Origin: Roseobacter weihaiensis
GTDB lineage: Bacteria; Pseudomonadota; Alphaproteobacteria; Rhodobacterales; Rhodobacteraceae
Length of the DNA: 64,000 bases
Direction: 5' to 3'
NCBI RefSeq assembly: GCF_020622345.1
Contig: NZ_JACNMO010000003.1
Coordinates: 266,209-330,208 of the forward strand
The first letter of the stretch is position 1; each line of letters begins with the position of its first letter. Shown piece after piece: positions 8,451 through 16,439 of the stretch. The translations under genes were made by a program, and so were the position numbers. Below the pieces are notes generated by a model, which worked only from the letters and a program-made list of their open reading frames with translations, was not told where the DNA came from and searched no databases.

Positions 8451-9289
8451 ACCGCGCCTGCCCTCAAGATCGCCCGTTTGCACTGCTCTTGCGCCGCATC
8501 CAGCCGGTAGGTTCCGCTGCCCCGCACATCGTCAATCGGTGACAGGGGCGACAGGTGCGCTGTGCTGACCGTGACATCCTGCAATCGCTTGCCAAGCAAA
8601 TCGGCTTCGAGCGCCGGCAATCGCTGCGCCACCGCCGAACACGACCCGACAGCGACACGCGCCTGCGCAATGCGCCCTTGCGCGTCCAGTAAGATATTGG
8701 CGGCGGTCATGCAGATCGAGATCACCAGATATCGGCGGCTGCCCAGCTTTTCAAACGCGGATCTGGTGCCTAGCGCTTGATCCGGGATCAGGACTGCGGT
8801 GACCAGCTCGTCCTCTGCCAGGGTCGTCTTTCGGACGCCCTGGATGAATTGCGACAAAGCCAAGACCCGCGTTCCGCGCGCCGCACTCGCGATCTCCACA
8901 CGGGCATCAAGCGCCAGCAAAGGCGGCACACCATCCGCCGCCGGAGAGGCGTTGCAAAGATTACCGGCGATTGTGCCCGCGTTCTGAATTTGCACACTTC
9001 CCACCTCGCGCGCTGCTTCCTTTAAGCCGTCAAACGCTGCAGGCAGCTCCGCCCTGACGATATCGGTCCACGTGGTCGCAGCCCCTATTCGGGTCGTCCC
9101 GTCGCCCCGCGTGATCCCTCCAAGACCCGCGATCCGGGTCACATCAAGGAACGCAGACGGCAGTTGCCCCTGTTGAACTGCCGGAAACACATCCGTCCCG
9201 CCCGCGATCACTCTGAATGCGCGCGTTTTCAGCGCATCCAATGCAAGCTCGAGATTGTCCGGGCGTTCAAAAGCCAAATCGACCTCCAT
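8447..9289 (-). CDS. FAD-binding subunit of molybdenum hydroxylase (CoxM-like)
   Basis: 280 residues from the ATG at 9289; a longer frame from 9322 is possible, but the family starts with a segment like MEVDLAFERPDNLELALDAL. FAD contacts are visible as VIAGGTDVFPAVQQG and the AGTIAGNLCNASPAADGVPPLLALDA block typical of CO/xanthine dehydrogenase medium subunits. It passes electrons from the Fe-S clusters of the fused large subunit to FAD and an acceptor. It is the first gene of the leftward operon ending at marR. The start is coupled downstream by a 4-nt overlap. Confidence 0.9.
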   Translation of the reverse strand: MEVDLAFERPDNLELALDALKTRAFRVIAGGTDVFPAVQQGQLPSAFLDVTRIAGLGGITRGDGTTRIGAATTWTDIVRAELPAAFDGLKEAAREVGSVQIQNAGTIAGNLCNASPAADGVPPLLALDARVEIASAARGTRVLALSQFIQGVRKTTLAEDELVTAVLIPDQALGTRSAFEKLGSRRYLVISICMTAANILLDAQGRIAQARVAVGSCSAVAQRLPALEADLLGKRLQDVTVSTAHLSPLSPIDDVRGSGTYRLDAAQEQCKRAILRAGAV

Positions 9290-9293
9290 ATCG

Positions 9294-9305
9294 TTTGTAT
9301 ACGAA
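9294..9305. promoter_or_regulatory. GTATAC-centred near-palindrome just upstream of the hydroxylase operon
   Basis: TTTGTATACGAA is an inverted repeat with one mismatch, centred on GTATAC and ending 5 bp upstream of the preferred start of the FAD subunit. Operators of the form TTGTATACAA are common for GntR/FCD regulators. No GntR gene is visible in the window, so the cognate regulator is unknown. A role as a repressor site for this operon is inference. Confidence 0.3.
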
Positions 9306-9322
9306 TGATAGTAGGGCAGCAT

Positions 9323-10044
9323 TTCTCATGTCAACAGGATTGTAGAGCAGCCGCACGCAAACAGGCCGTTGCAGAGATGTGCTGCCAGTTCCACGAGCCC
9401 GAAGCGAAGAAATGATAGCGTCGCTTTACCCTGAATGTCCGGGGAGCCGGTCGTTTCTGCCGGCCCCCCAAATGATCGCATCTTGACCGTTGCTGTGCTG
9501 CAAACGGCTGCTCAAGCATGGAGATCAGGAAGTCGGGGACCGTGGAGCGGCGCCCCCTTGTCGCTGCCGAAGTCCGCCAGATGAGGCCGAATGCTATTCG
9601 GCTCGGGGTCGCGATCCATGGACAGCGGTAGATGATGCTGCAGCGAGAACTCATAGAATGAGGCGGCATGCACCTGCCTCCTCGGGCACCCCCATGATCG
9701 GCTTAGAAGTCTGCCTTCCCATCCTGGTTCCCCACGTGTCCTCGTGACTTGTATCTGGCCGCGGGGCAATGGGGCGAGGGTGTCGTTGTTCCCGGACCAA
9801 GACACGTCACCGTGCCGGATCGTTCCAAGTGCAATGGGATTGGCTTTTGAAACTCGGCACTTTGAGAAGCCCGGGAATGGATAGGCGCCTTTCGGCCAAT
9901 GCTTTCATACACTACTCTACTCAGGGTAGTTTGTGCTAACCTGCTGTAAGAACGTTCGGAAAGGATTCGAAGGTGTTATTTTTGCTTGCTTTTTGTTGCT
10001 TCCGAGCGTGACACTCATAAACATAAAACAACACGGAGAGTATC
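9323..10044. other. Intergenic region between the two divergent operons
   Basis: About 720 bp without an intact gene. It contains a decayed transposase fragment (9516-9661) and an imperfect inverted repeat around 9909-9930 (ACTACTC/GGGTAGT arms) that could lie in the importer promoter. It ends with the GGAG ribosome site at 10035-10038. The remainder shows no recognisable coding content. Confidence 0.6.
9516..9661 (-). pseudogene. Transposase remnant, IS1182-like N-terminal fragment
   Basis: Read on the minus strand, the frame gives SFYEFSLQHHLPLSMDRD then NSIRPHLADF, and continues after a frame change as STVPDFLISML. This matches the N-terminus of IS1182-type transposases (FYEF-L--HVP...IRPHLA-FYS--GRPS-DPELLIRML). 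At least one frameshift and loss of the DDE part make it nonfunctional. It marks an old insertion at the junction of the catabolic and transporter operons. Confidence 0.5.
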
Positions 10045-11670
10045 TTGACGCAATTCTACATTCTGACCGCCTCAACTGTGCTGACAATGGCCCTGAGCAC
10101 CGCCGCATGGTCTCAGGAAACGCATCCGGTGACCGGCGACAAGCTCGCAGAGGATCAGACCTTCAGTTACAGGCTTCTCGATCAATTCCCTTCAATCGAC
10201 CCCCAGCTTGTCGAGGAAGTTGAAGGCGGCCATGTCTCGAGACAGTTGTACGAGGGGCTCCTGACCCAGAATGCGGATGGAACGCTGCGCCCGGGTGTTG
10301 CCGAAGAGTGGTCATCGGAAGACAATAAAACCTGGATTTTCAAACTGCGCCCGGATGCCAAGTGGTCGAATGGCGACCCTGTGACCGCGCATGACTTTGT
10401 CTTTGCCTGGCGCCGTGCCGCCGACCCCGCCACGGCCTCCGAATACGCCTGGTATGTGGAATTGGCCAAGATCGAAAAGGCAGCTTCGGTGATTGCCGGA
10501 GAATTAGAACCCGAAGAACTGGGCGTTCGCGCGATTGATGACCAGACACTGGAAGTCACACTGGGACAGCCGCTCCCCTATTTTCCGCAGATGACGGTGC
10601 ACTATACGTTCATGCCGACGCATCAGCCCACCGTTGAGGCACATGGGGCCAATTGGACCAACCCCCGGAACATTGTCAGCAACGGGGCCTACACACTCGA
10701 AGAAATGGCGGTTAACGAGTTTTTCCGTCTGAAAAAGAATCCCGAATACTGGGGCGCCGATGATGTGATAATCACCGAAGTGACCGGCTATGTGATAAAC
10801 GACGTCAATCAGGCGCTGAACCGGTTTCAGGCCGGTGAGTTTGACATGATGGATGAGCTGCCCGCGGGCAGCTATCCGCGGCTTGAAGCCGAAGCGCCCG
10901 ATGTGGCCCATTCCGTGCCGCGGCTGTGTTCCTATTATTACACCGTCAATCAGTCCGAGAGCGGGCACGAGGCGTTGAAAGATCCGCGCGTGCGCACGGC
11001 GTTGAGCTACGCGATAAATCGCAGCGTGATCACCGATCAGGTGCTTCAGGCGGGACAAGCCCCTGCCTACAGTTTTACCCATTGGGCCACGGCCGGATTT
11101 GAACTGCCTGACATCGAATACGCGAATTGGTCGCAGGAGGAGCGCATGGCGCGCGCGATGGAGCTGATGGTGGAGGCAGGATATGGGCCGGACAATCCGC
11201 TGGAGCTTGATCTGATCTACAACACTTCGGAAAATCACCGACAGATCGCAACTGTGATCAGCCAGATGTGGCGGCCCCTGGGCGTGACCACGGTGCTCAG
11301 CAACTACGAATGGCAGTCCTATCTGGACATCCGGGGCAATCAGAATTTCGACATCGCGCGATCCGCCTGGTGCGGCGACTACAACGAGGCGTCGACCTTT
11401 CTCGATCTCTTGACCTCGAACAACGACAACAATGACGGCAAGTACAACAACCCGGAGGTCGACCGCCTGATGGAAGAGAGCCTGACCCAGGCCGACCCGC
11501 AGCCGACATACACGCAGGTGGAGAAGATCCTGGCCGAGGATATGGCGATCCTGCCGATCTATCACTACACCCAGAACTTTGTACTGGACCCGAGCATTCG
11601 GAACTGGCCGATGGAGAACGTCGAGAACAATTGGTACGTGCGCGATATCTACCGCGCCGCTGCTGAATAG
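10045..11670 (+). CDS. Family 5 (OppA/DppA-type) ABC transporter substrate-binding protein
   Basis: 541 residues from a TTG start at 10045, chosen because GGAG lies 6 nt upstream and the product then begins with a signal peptide (MTQFYILTASTVLTMALSTAAWS). Typical SBP_5 blocks are LYEGLLTQNADGTLRPGVAEEW, FKLRPDAKWSNGDPVTAHDFVFAWRR and DPRVRTALSYAINR. It binds the ligand in the periplasm for the permease and ATPase genes that follow. The strand-divergent heterocycle operon suggests the ligand could be an amide or oligopeptide feeding that pathway (inference). A strong hairpin follows the stop. Confidence 0.92.
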   Translation: MTQFYILTASTVLTMALSTAAWSQETHPVTGDKLAEDQTFSYRLLDQFPSIDPQLVEEVEGGHVSRQLYEGLLTQNADGTLRPGVAEEWSSEDNKTWIFKLRPDAKWSNGDPVTAHDFVFAWRRAADPATASEYAWYVELAKIEKAASVIAGELEPEELGVRAIDDQTLEVTLGQPLPYFPQMTVHYTFMPTHQPTVEAHGANWTNPRNIVSNGAYTLEEMAVNEFFRLKKNPEYWGADDVIITEVTGYVINDVNQALNRFQAGEFDMMDELPAGSYPRLEAEAPDVAHSVPRLCSYYYTVNQSESGHEALKDPRVRTALSYAINRSVITDQVLQAGQAPAYSFTHWATAGFELPDIEYANWSQEERMARAMELMVEAGYGPDNPLELDLIYNTSENHRQIATVISQMWRPLGVTTVLSNYEWQSYLDIRGNQNFDIARSAWCGDYNEASTFLDLLTSNNDNNDGKYNNPEVDRLMEESLTQADPQPTYTQVEKILAEDMAILPIYHYTQNFVLDPSIRNWPMENVENNWYVRDIYRAAAE

Positions 11671-11677
11671 GCCGGTC

Positions 11678-11703
11678 TGGGGCGGGTGACCTGACCCGCC
11701 CCA
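11678..11703 (+). promoter_or_regulatory. Stable hairpin between substrate-binding protein and permease genes
   Basis: TGGGGCGGGT (11678-11687) and ACCCGCCCCA (11694-11703) form a perfect 10-bp GC-rich stem with a 6-nt loop, 7 nt after the substrate-binding protein stop. There is no U-run, so it is more likely an mRNA-stabilising or attenuating element than a true terminator. Such elements commonly keep binding protein levels above permease levels. Confidence 0.6.
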
Positions 11704-11719
11704 AGCCCGGACGTCTCCG

Positions 11720-12643
11720 ATGCTCGTTTTCATCATCAAACGCCTTCTCGTCGCGATTCCGGTTCTGTTGATCCTGGTCGTCGGCACTTTCATCCTCATG
11801 TACACCGCACCCGGCAGCCCCTTTGCCACCGAAAGGGGTATCCCCCCCGCCGTGCTGGCCAATCTGGAGGCGCAATACGGGCTGGATCAGCCCTTTGTCG
11901 TGCAGATATGGCGCTATATCACCGGGATCGTCACCGAATTCGATTTCGGTCCCTCCTTCATCTACCGCGATCAGAATGTGAATGACCTGATTGGTCAGGG
12001 GTTTCCCGTGACCCTGACCTACGGGTTCTGGAGCTTTGTGGTCGCCGTCATCATTGGCGGTGCGCTGGGAATCCTGGCAGCAGTCAAGCATAACACCTGG
12101 CTTGACTATCTGGCTGTCGGTATCTCGATCGGGGCGCAGGTTCTGCCGAACTTCGTGCTCGCACCAATCCTCGTACTAGTCTTTACGCTCTGGCTCGGCT
12201 GGTTGCCCGGTGGCGGTTGGCAGGGTGGGCAATGGCAATATATTATCCTGCCGGTGATCGCGCTCTCCACCAGTTTCATGGCGTCCATCGCGCGGATTTC
12301 CCGTGCCTCCATGCTCGAAGTACTGACGTCGAACTTCATTCGCACCGCCCGTGCCAAGGGCCTGCCGATGCACCGCGTGATCTTTCGCCATGCGCTGAAA
12401 CCTGCGCTGCTGCCGGTGATCTCCTATCTCGGACCCGCCTTTGTCGGCATGATCACCGGGTCGGTGGTGATCGACATCTATTTCTCAACCGGCGGGATCG
12501 GACAGTTCTTCGTGGCCTCCGCCCTCAACCGTGACTACGGCGTGATGATGGGGATCACGGTGCTGCTGGGCACGCTCACCATTCTTTTCAACCTGCTGGT
12601 CGATATCCTCTACGCATGGATCGACCCGAAAATCCGGTATTGA
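11720..12643 (+). CDS. ABC transporter permease, OppB/DppB type
   Basis: 307-residue membrane protein that starts LVFIIKRLLVAIPVLLILVVGTFILMY, the usual first helix of DppB/OppB. The EAA-like loop is present as SFMASIARISRASMLEVL--NFIRTARAKGLP, followed by HALKPALLPVISYLG. It forms half of the transmembrane channel with the next gene (4-nt gap). The order SBP, B, C, D, F is the canonical peptide/nickel/opine importer arrangement. Confidence 0.93.
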   Translation: MLVFIIKRLLVAIPVLLILVVGTFILMYTAPGSPFATERGIPPAVLANLEAQYGLDQPFVVQIWRYITGIVTEFDFGPSFIYRDQNVNDLIGQGFPVTLTYGFWSFVVAVIIGGALGILAAVKHNTWLDYLAVGISIGAQVLPNFVLAPILVLVFTLWLGWLPGGGWQGGQWQYIILPVIALSTSFMASIARISRASMLEVLTSNFIRTARAKGLPMHRVIFRHALKPALLPVISYLGPAFVGMITGSVVIDIYFSTGGIGQFFVASALNRDYGVMMGITVLLGTLTILFNLLVDILYAWIDPKIRY

Positions 12644-12647
12644 GGCG

Positions 12648-13565
12648 ATGATAGCAACAAAATCCGTCGCAGATGAGCTTGCCGCAGCGGCCCCGATCAA
12701 GGGGCGGTCGCTCTGGGCCGACGCGCGCGCGCGGTTCTTTCGGAACAAGGCTGCCGTCGCCGGGCTGATCGCGCTGGTCTGCGTCATGCTCTTTGCGCTG
12801 ATCGGCCCCTTCATCTCACCCTGGAACAACGAGGACATCGACTGGAACGTGCTGGGCAACGTGGCGGAGGCAGGACGCCCGTCGCTGGAGACCGGTCACT
12901 GGTTCGGTACCGACGCGCTGGGGCGCGATCTCTTTGCCCGTACCGTTCAGGGCACCCAGATTTCCCTGATGGTGGGCATTGTGGGCGCGCTGATCTCGGT
13001 GATTGTCGGCACGCTCTACGGCGCGGTTGCAGGCTATTTCGGTGGCCGTATCGACGCCATCATGATGCGCACGGTCGATGTGCTGATGTCGATCCCTTAC
13101 ATGTTCGTCCTGATCCTGCTGCTGGTGGTCTTCGGGCGCTCCATGCTGATGCTCTTCATCGGCATCGGGTTGGTCAGCTGGCTCGACATGGCGCGGATCG
13201 CGCGCGGCCAGACCCTGTCGCTGCGCAGCAAGGAATATGTCGAGGCCGCGATTGCCACGGGCGTGCGCCCCTTCACGATCATCCTGCGCCACATCGTGCC
13301 GAACCTGCTCGGCGTTGTGATCGTCTATGCCACGCTGCTGGTGCCGTCGATGATCATCTATGAGAGCTTCATCAGCTTTCTGGGGCTTGGCGTGCAGGAG
13401 CCGCTGACGTCCTGGGGCGCGCTGATCAATGCCGGGGCCGCAGAGATGAACAAGAGCACACTCTGGATGCTTGCCTGGCCGCTGTTTTTCTTTGTCATCA
13501 CGCTCTTTGGATTTTTCTTTGTCGGCGACGGCCTGCGCGATGCGCTCGATCCGAAGGATCGGTAG
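12648..13565 (+). CDS. ABC transporter permease, OppC/DppC type
   Basis: 305 residues. It has the OppC N-terminal segment (ARARFFRNKAAVAGLIALV) ahead of the first membrane helix, HWFGTDALGRDLFARTVQGTQISL, and an EAA loop with ARGQTLSLRSKEYVEAAIATG then HIVPNLLGVVIVY. It pairs with the preceding permease. A 14-bp sequence at its 3' end (CCGAAGGATCGGTA) is repeated 28 bp downstream in the short gap before the ATPase gene. Confidence 0.93.
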   Translation: MIATKSVADELAAAAPIKGRSLWADARARFFRNKAAVAGLIALVCVMLFALIGPFISPWNNEDIDWNVLGNVAEAGRPSLETGHWFGTDALGRDLFARTVQGTQISLMVGIVGALISVIVGTLYGAVAGYFGGRIDAIMMRTVDVLMSIPYMFVLILLLVVFGRSMLMLFIGIGLVSWLDMARIARGQTLSLRSKEYVEAAIATGVRPFTIILRHIVPNLLGVVIVYATLLVPSMIIYESFISFLGLGVQEPLTSWGALINAGAAEMNKSTLWMLAWPLFFFVITLFGFFFVGDGLRDALDPKDR

Positions 13566-13592
13566 CGCTCACCTTGTCCCGAAGGATCGGTA
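13551..13592 (+). repeat. 14-bp direct repeat at the permease-ATPase junction
   Basis: CCGAAGGATCGGTA occurs at 13551-13564 (end of the permease gene) and again at 13579-13592. It probably arose by a small local duplication that widened the gap to the ATPase gene. No function is evident. Confidence 0.6.
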
Positions 13593-13624
13593 ACATGAAT
13601 AATTTCCCAAAGGATCTGTGAACT

Positions 13625-14593
13625 ATGGCCCTGCTTGAAGTCGCGGACCTGCGCGTGAGTTTCGACACCCCGGACGGGACGGTGCATGCGGTCAACGGCA
13701 TGACGCTGTCACTGGACGCCGGACAATCCCTTGCCATTGTCGGCGAAAGCGGGTCCGGCAAGACGCAACTGGCCTTTGCGATCCTCGGCCTTCTTGCCAA
13801 GAACGGCCAGGCGACCGGCAGTGTACATTTTGACGGCCAGGAGATTCTGAACCTGCCCGAGCCGAAGCTGAACAAGGTCCGCGCCAATGAGATCGCGATG
13901 ATCTTTCAGGACCCGATGACCTCGCTCAACCCCTACCTGCGGGTGGGCGATCAGATGGCCGAAGTTCTGATGCTCCACCAGGGTACCTCAAAGCGGAAGG
14001 CGCTGGATGAAAGCGCCAAGATGCTGGATGCAGTGCGCATTCCGGATGCGCGGTCACGCCTGAGAATGTACCCGCATGAGTTCTCCGGCGGCATGCGACA
14101 GCGGATCATGGCAGCCATGGCGCTGCTGTGCCGCCCCAAACTGCTGATCGCGGATGAGCCGACAACGGCGCTGGATGTGACCGTGCAAAATCAGATCATG
14201 GAACTGATTGCCGACATTCAGCGCGATTTTGACACCGCGCTGATCCTGATCACCCATGATCTGGCGATTGTCGCCGGGGCGTGCCAACGCACCCTTGTGA
14301 TGTACGGCGGACAGGTGATGGAGATGGGCACGACCGACGATGTGTTCGAAGCGCCGTCACACCCCTATACGCTCGGGCTTCTCAATGCCGTTCCGCGTCT
14401 CGATATCCCGCAGGAGGCACTGCAGACGATCCCCGGCGATCCGCCCGATCTGACGCGGTTGTCACCGGGTTGTCCGTTCAGCCCACGCTGCGCGTTCGCG
14501 GATGGTCCCTGCCGCGAAACCATGCCCCCGCTGGAGGGCTTCGGACAGGGGCGCTTGCGGGCCTGCCATGCTGATCGGGAGACCGTGACATGA
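13625..14593 (+). CDS. ABC transporter ATP-binding protein, OppD/DppD type
   Basis: 322 residues with Walker A GESGSGKTQ, Q-loop MIFQDPMTSLNPYLRVGDQ, signature FSGGMRQRIMAAMAL and Walker B LLIADEPTTALDVTVQ. The C-terminal oligopeptide-transporter extension PGCPFSPRCAFADGPC carries cysteines often associated with an Fe-S or zinc site in OppD/F. It energises import with the OppF-type partner, whose start overlaps this stop by 4 nt. Confidence 0.94.
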   Translation: MALLEVADLRVSFDTPDGTVHAVNGMTLSLDAGQSLAIVGESGSGKTQLAFAILGLLAKNGQATGSVHFDGQEILNLPEPKLNKVRANEIAMIFQDPMTSLNPYLRVGDQMAEVLMLHQGTSKRKALDESAKMLDAVRIPDARSRLRMYPHEFSGGMRQRIMAAMALLCRPKLLIADEPTTALDVTVQNQIMELIADIQRDFDTALILITHDLAIVAGACQRTLVMYGGQVMEMGTTDDVFEAPSHPYTLGLLNAVPRLDIPQEALQTIPGDPPDLTRLSPGCPFSPRCAFADGPCRETMPPLEGFGQGRLRACHADRETVT

Positions 14594-15582
14594 GCGCCCC
14601 GCTGCTGGAGGCCGAAGAGGTCAGCGTTACCTTCGATGTGCCACGCGCAGGCGCCTGGCCCTGGACACCACCCGACAGGCTGCAGGCGGTCAAGGCAGCT
14701 TCGATCACGCTGGAGCCCGGCAAGACACTTGGCCTCGTGGGGGAAAGCGGGTCCGGCAAGTCAACGCTGGCACGGGCCATTGTCGGCACGGTTCCGGTCA
14801 GTTCGGGCCGCGTGCTCTGGCGCGGGCAGGACTGGGCTGCGGCAAGCCCAAGGCAACGGCGCGCGCATGGGCGTCATGTTCAGATGGTGTTTCAGGATCC
14901 GCTGGCCGCGCTGAACCCGCGGATGAATGTGGGCCAGGTGGTGGCCGAGCCGCTGGTCACCCATTTCCCGGAGATGCCAAGGAGCGAAGTGCGCAAGAAG
15001 GTCGGCGCGATGATGGAGCGCGTCGGCCTGCTGCCGTCACTGGTCAACCGCTATCCGCATGAGTTTTCCGGCGGCCAGTGCCAGCGCATCGGGATTGCGC
15101 GGGCGTTGATTACCGAACCCGATCTTGTGATCTGCGATGAGCCGGTCAGTGCGCTGGACGTGTCGGTGCAGGCACAGGTCGTGAACCTGCTGCAGAGCCT
15201 GCAGCGGGACATGGGATTGGCGCTGATGTTCATTGCCCATGACGTCAGTGTGGTGCGGCATATCTCACATCGGATTGCGGTGATGTACCTGGGCCGGATC
15301 GTGGAAACCGCGGAGGCCTCGGAGCTGGTCGAAAACCCATGCCACCCCTACACGCGTGCATTGATCGCATCGGTTCCGATCCCCTCCCCCAAGGCCGAAC
15401 GCGCCCGTCACCGCCCGGTCTTGCAGGGCGAGCTCCCGTCGCCCCTTGCTCCGCCGTCAGGATGTATCTTTCGGACGCGGTGTCCGATCGCACGCGACAC
15501 CTGCGCGCAGGCTGTTCCGGAATTCAATGACATCGGCGGGCAGCATTACGTCGCCTGCCCCTATCTCCCGGGGTCGAGCTGA
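14590..15582 (+). CDS. ABC transporter ATP-binding protein, OppF/DppF type
   Basis: 330 residues: Walker A GESGSGKSTLARAIVG, Q-loop MVFQDPLAALNPRMNVGQV, signature FSGGQCQRIGIARAL, Walker B LVICDEPVSALDVSVQ, and the C-terminal PSGCIFRTRCPIARDTC segment typical of OppF. It is the last gene of the importer operon. No terminator hairpin is evident directly after the stop. Confidence 0.94.
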   Translation: MSAPLLEAEEVSVTFDVPRAGAWPWTPPDRLQAVKAASITLEPGKTLGLVGESGSGKSTLARAIVGTVPVSSGRVLWRGQDWAAASPRQRRAHGRHVQMVFQDPLAALNPRMNVGQVVAEPLVTHFPEMPRSEVRKKVGAMMERVGLLPSLVNRYPHEFSGGQCQRIGIARALITEPDLVICDEPVSALDVSVQAQVVNLLQSLQRDMGLALMFIAHDVSVVRHISHRIAVMYLGRIVETAEASELVENPCHPYTRALIASVPIPSPKAERARHRPVLQGELPSPLAPPSGCIFRTRCPIARDTCAQAVPEFNDIGGQHYVACPYLPGSS

Positions 15583-16325
15583 CGCGGCTACATCCTTGCA
15601 GACCCTCTTCAGGCTGCCATCGTAATCCGCAATGGGGATCATGAAGACGCGAAGTATCTGCTGTGAAAGACCACCAGCCAGATCAGTCGCCGAGAGGCAT
15701 TGACTGGCAGGGGGCGGGATGGGCTGTGCTCTTTGGATACATCGTCTTCCAAAGCAAACTCATGGAACAACACCCCTTGCTGCAAAGGGGGATGCGGGTA
15801 TTGATGATGAACCGGGTGATCAGATTGCCGTCTGTGAAATCGAGCGGTTAACGCCCACTTTTATCGGCTTTGCCAAACCGGCGGATCGGCTGGATGCGTC
15901 TGAGGCTTTCTTTGCTTTTCATTTATTTAGCCTCGCCATGTTGGATTGCGAAACTCAACCGGCGGCCCCGGTTGCCAACGCCGGAGATCAAATGCCCTAG
16001 ATCAGAAAGCTCGACTGTGTCGGCTTCCCGGTTTCCGCAGAGATGGATAGCAATGCAGAAATTTGCCAGCCCTGAGCCGTAACAGTTGATCAGTATGCGG
16101 GCAGAAGCTTAGCATAAAATGATCAATATGAAACTATTTTCCGACTTTCGAATTCCAGGTCGACGTCGTTTCTGACGCGCTCTGTCCGTGCTGTTACATC
16201 GATTCTCCCAACGACGTCACTTTACCAGCCCTATCGGATCAGTTGATCTTACTATTGTTCTGCTCCAGATATAGAGATTTTTCTTCTGGCTGTCCCACTC
16301 TGAGCGCAGAGTTTCGGAATGCCAA

Positions 16326-16346
16326 TTTTTATCAAAATGATAAAAA
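16326..16346. promoter_or_regulatory. Shared palindromic operator, site 1 (adhesin promoter)
   Basis: An AT-rich palindrome whose core is TTATCAAAATGATAA, with 6-bp arms, centred about 104 bp upstream of the adhesin start at 16440. The same core recurs at 16370-16390, 28176-28194 and 29178-29198, all upstream of genes of this locus. It is probably the binding site of a dedicated regulator. Confidence 0.6.
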
Positions 16347-16369
16347 AGTTGACTCTGCAGATTTCAAAA

Positions 16370-16390
16370 AATATCAAAGTGATAATTTTA
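16370..16390. promoter_or_regulatory. Shared palindromic operator, site 2 (adhesin promoter)
   Basis: ATATCAAAGTGATAAT, one base different from site 1 in the core, centred 42 bp (four helical turns) downstream of site 1. This face-of-helix spacing suggests cooperative binding of one regulator. Confidence 0.6.
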
Positions 16391-16439
16391 ATCTGCTGTC
16401 GACGTAACAGCGCTCTAAATGCATGGGATGAGATTGATA

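Larger units (their letters stand above)
15583..16439. other. Long intergenic region and adhesin promoter region
   Basis: About 850 bp. The first 500 bp contain only short unconvincing reading frames. The last 330 bp become AT-rich and carry two copies of the palindrome ATCAAA(A/G)TGAT, described separately. No tRNA-like fold or transposase fragment was recognised. Confidence 0.6.

Noticed and set aside
10504..11862. A 452-codon minus-strand frame
   Set aside because: Antisense to the substrate-binding protein and permease; no recognisable domain.
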